From contig NZ_OBMJ01000001.1 of the NCBI RefSeq assembly GCF_900199205.1, forward strand, positions 4,529,001 through 4,593,000: a stretch of DNA of 64,000 nt. Reading direction: 5' to 3'. The stretch is from Streptomyces sp. 1331.2. Its GTDB lineage: Bacteria; Actinomycetota; Actinomycetes; Streptomycetales; Streptomycetaceae. This document shows positions 61,786 through 64,000 of the stretch, piece after piece (within the stretch, counting starts at the first letter, position 1; every line of letters starts with the position of its first letter). The notes beneath the pieces are model-generated. The model had not been told where the DNA came from. It ran no database searches and saw nothing but the letters and a program-made list of their open reading frames with translations. The position numbers and the translations under genes were made by a program.

Positions 61786-62844
61786 ATGGGCCCCGAGCAC
61801 CGCGCGGCCGGCCCCGACGGCCGGGCCGCACTGCCTCCCGTCTCCCCGGCCGGCTACCTGCCCGCCCCGCTCCGGCCGTCGCACCCGCCGGCGCACTCGC
61901 CGTCGCACCCGCCGGGGGCGCCCGGCCGTCCGGTCGGCGACTCGGTGTACGCGCCGCCCTCCTCGGTCTGGGCGCCGGTCGAACTGGACCGCCCGGTGGA
62001 CCGGTTCGAGCCCAGGCCGCCGTCCGGTTCCTCGTACCGGCCGGACACGGTCTTCGACGGATGGTCCGGCGAGCACGTACGGGTCCGGCTGGCCTCCGTC
62101 CGGGGCTACGCGCACCGGGGGAACGGCCGGCCGCGGGAGGACGACATCGCGGTCGCGCTGCACGGCTCCGGGACGCTGGTCTTCGCCGTCGCGGACGGCG
62201 TCTCCGGGGCCGAGCAGTCGCACCTGGGCGCGACCCTCGCCTGCCGGACGGCGGTGGACACGGTGACCAGGCAACTGGACGAGGGCTGCCGCCCGGACGA
62301 GCTCGACTGGGCCAAGGTGCTCAACCACGCCGCCTACCAGCTGGTCGCGCAGACGGCGAAGATCCTCGGCCTGGCCCGGGAGGACGCGGCCGCGGCCGAG
62401 CGCCTGATGGCCACCACGCTGGTGACGGGCGTCCTGGTGCCGGCCCGGCTGGGGCTGGACGTCCACCTGGTCTCCGCGGGCGATTCGGGGGCCTGGCTGC
62501 TGTCCGGCGGCGGCCACTACATGTCGGTCATCCCGGCCGAGCACGACGGCGCCGGCCCGGTGGCCTCCTCGGCGGTGGTGGCGCTGCCCCGGGTGCCCGC
62601 GAAGGTCAGGGTGCACACGGCCGCGATCTTCGGCTCGGACCGGCTGCTGGTCGGCACGGACGGCTTCGGCGGCCCGCTCGGTGACGGCACCGGCCCGGTC
62701 GGCCGGCTGTTCGCCGAGCACCTGGCGCCCTCGCTGGAACCGCGCGGCCTGGCCCACCTGCTGGACTTCTCCCGGGAGACCTTCGACGACGACCGCACCC
62801 TGCTCGTCGTCTGGCCCGCCTCCGCCGTGGAGGCCCGGCCGTGA
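61786..62844 (+). CDS. PP2C-family protein phosphatase of the TerY triad
   Basis: A 352-residue phosphatase. After a Pro-rich N-terminus of about 90 residues, the PP2C motifs appear in order: RPREDDIAVAL, FAVADGVSGAE, LVSAGDSGAWLL, LLVGTDGFGG and FDDDRTLLVVW, covering the metal-binding acids. It would reverse phosphorylation by the next gene product. ATG at 61786 lies 2 nt after the vWA stop; its end overlaps the kinase start (GTGA). Confidence 0.9.
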   Translation: MGPEHRAAGPDGRAALPPVSPAGYLPAPLRPSHPPAHSPSHPPGAPGRPVGDSVYAPPSSVWAPVELDRPVDRFEPRPPSGSSYRPDTVFDGWSGEHVRVRLASVRGYAHRGNGRPREDDIAVALHGSGTLVFAVADGVSGAEQSHLGATLACRTAVDTVTRQLDEGCRPDELDWAKVLNHAAYQLVAQTAKILGLAREDAAAAERLMATTLVTGVLVPARLGLDVHLVSAGDSGAWLLSGGGHYMSVIPAEHDGAGPVASSAVVALPRVPAKVRVHTAAIFGSDRLLVGTDGFGGPLGDGTGPVGRLFAEHLAPSLEPRGLAHLLDFSRETFDDDRTLLVVWPASAVEARP

Positions 62845-64000
62845 CGAAGGTCCGGGTCGAGAAGCTGACCAAGGGCGACAAGCTCGGCCAGGGCGGCCAG
62901 GGCACCGTCTGGGCGCTGCCCGGTCGGAAGATCAACGGCGAATGGCCGGTGGCGTACAAGGAGTACTCCGCCGTCTGCCGGGACGAACTGGACGGCCCGG
63001 CCCTGGACGCGATGGTGGAGTTCGTGCCCGGGCTGCCCACCGAGACCGGGCTCTGGCTGTGCGAGCGGCTGGCCTGGCCGGCGGCCGTGGTGCTGGACGA
63101 CCGGGGGCGCTGCGGCATCCTGATGCGCCTGGTGCCGGACGGTTTCTTCATCGACTCGCCGCAGGCCGGGCGGAACCTCGCCGGCTTCCAGTTCCTGCTG
63201 AACGACGAGGGCTACCTGCGCCGGGTCGGGATCTCGATCACCGTCGAACAGCGGCTCCAGCTGCTGCTCGACCTCTCCCGGACGCTCGCCGGCCTGCACC
63301 GGCTGGGCGTCGTGGTGGGCGACCTCTCGCCGAAGAACGTGCTGTTCCGGCTGGGCGCGGAGCCGAGCTGCTTCCTGATCGACTGCGACGCGATGCGGGT
63401 GGACGGCCGGGACGCCCTCGACCAGCGGGAGACCCCGGACTGGAGCCTGCCGCAGGGCGAGCCGCTGGCGACCGGGCGCGGGGACTCGTACAAGTTCGGC
63501 CTGCTGGTGGTCCGGCTGCTCGCCGGGGAGCAGGACAGCCGGGACACCGGGGCGGTCGGCGCGCTCTCGGCGGACCTCGGGCGGCTCGCCGCCGCGGCGA
63601 TCGGCACGGACCCCGCGCGCCGGCCCGAACTCGCGGACTGGGAAAGGCCGTTGCTGCGGGCGATCGAGGAGCTGCGGACGCCGTCGGCCCCCGACCCGGA
63701 CGAGGTGGCGGCATGGATCGGCGCGACCCTGGCGGCGGGCGCGCAGCACCCGGCGCCGCCCCGGCCGCCGGGCACGCCTGCTCCCGCCCCGCCCGCCGCC
63801 ACCCCGCCCGGGCCGGGCCGGGTGCTGGCGACGGTGGTGTTCGCGGGCCTGCTCGTCTGGGCCGGCGTCAAGGGGGTGTCCGCGCTCGGGGACGACTCCG
63901 GCACCGGCTCCGGGTCGAGCGGGTCCGCGCCGGCCGCCGTCTCCACGTACCGGTCGACCCCGTACGGGAGCGGCGGCACCAGCGGCGGGACGACCGGCGG
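62841..64000 (+). CDS. Protein kinase-like protein with membrane anchor, partial (right edge)
   Basis: The frame is open to the end of the window (386 codons, no stop). A kinase fold is visible: Gly loop GQGGQGTV (16-22), Lys40 in AYKEY, catalytic loop VVVGDLSPKNVL with Asp161 and Asn166, and Asp181 in FLIDCDAM in place of DFG. A Pro-rich linker and one membrane helix (328-346, VLATVVFAGLLVWAGVKG) follow, then a Ser/Gly-rich exterior part. GTG at 62841 overlaps the phosphatase stop. It completes the vWA-phosphatase-kinase triad; substrates may include the vWA proteins. Confidence 0.88.
   Translation, partial: MTKVRVEKLTKGDKLGQGGQGTVWALPGRKINGEWPVAYKEYSAVCRDELDGPALDAMVEFVPGLPTETGLWLCERLAWPAAVVLDDRGRCGILMRLVPDGFFIDSPQAGRNLAGFQFLLNDEGYLRRVGISITVEQRLQLLLDLSRTLAGLHRLGVVVGDLSPKNVLFRLGAEPSCFLIDCDAMRVDGRDALDQRETPDWSLPQGEPLATGRGDSYKFGLLVVRLLAGEQDSRDTGAVGALSADLGRLAAAAIGTDPARRPELADWERPLLRAIEELRTPSAPDPDEVAAWIGATLAAGAQHPAPPRPPGTPAPAPPAATPPGPGRVLATVVFAGLLVWAGVKGVSALGDDSGTGSGSSGSAPAAVSTYRSTPYGSGGTSGGTTG

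Overview
The window is very GC-rich. It has strong G/C bias at third codon positions, frequent GTG and some TTG starts, and many 4-nt stop/start overlaps. Its genes include afsQ1/afsQ2/sigQ, mmpB, a cdgE-like diguanylate cyclase, and biotin carboxylase genes together with accE. This points to a Streptomycetaceae chromosome (Streptomyces or Kitasatospora), core region. No tRNA, rRNA, insertion sequence or CRISPR array was seen, and no gene-free gap exceeds 300 bases.

Layout. 0-1 kb: sdhC-sdhD, start of a succinate dehydrogenase operon that leaves the window to the left. 1-8.5 kb: lipoprotein, OHCU decarboxylase (urate breakdown), secreted tripeptidase-like hydrolase, short-chain dehydrogenase, stand-alone acyl-CoA mutase catalytic subunit, M20 amidohydrolase. 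8.7-20 kb and 27.5-35.8 kb: nucleoside salvage. These genes are a BmpA-type ABC importer with cdd, deoA, add, udk, deoC with two aldehyde-dehydrogenase-family genes, a phosphopentomutase-like gene and purine nucleoside phosphorylase. Five transcription units in this set share one 12-bp palindrome (consensus CTACGCGCGTAG) at or just upstream of the -10, which indicates a local repressor regulon. 20-27 kb: small membrane/secreted proteins, PhzF- and VanZ-like genes, and the AfsQ1/Q2-SigQ signalling locus with an AfsQ1 box.

35.9-42.5 kb: an accessory block with PgsB and PgsC (poly-gamma-glutamate-type amide ligase), an NlpC/P60 hydrolase, a 741-aa double sensor/HAMP membrane protein and a divergent secreted His-rich hydrolase candidate. 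42.5-52.5 kb: gamma-glutamylcyclotransferase, LpdA-like flavoprotein, DeoR regulator, and the acyl-CoA carboxylase set (alpha, epsilon and beta subunits, biotin ligase), with maf and the tiny mmpB gene between them.

52.7-64 kb: a nucleotide-signalling and conflict-type region. An adenylate cyclase and a GAF-GGDEF diguanylate cyclase are followed by a tightly coupled six-gene operon that runs off the right end. It encodes a class III cyclase-like protein, a P-loop NTPase with helical repeats, an SPFH-like/vWA fusion, a TerY-type vWA protein, a PP2C phosphatase and a kinase. The first two proteins carry the same ten-residue motif (GDxVAGDKNV), at the C-terminus of one and near the N-terminus of the other. 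That arrangement resembles bacterial amyloid/prion-like partner motifs of NLR systems, and it is the best candidate here for an undescribed system.
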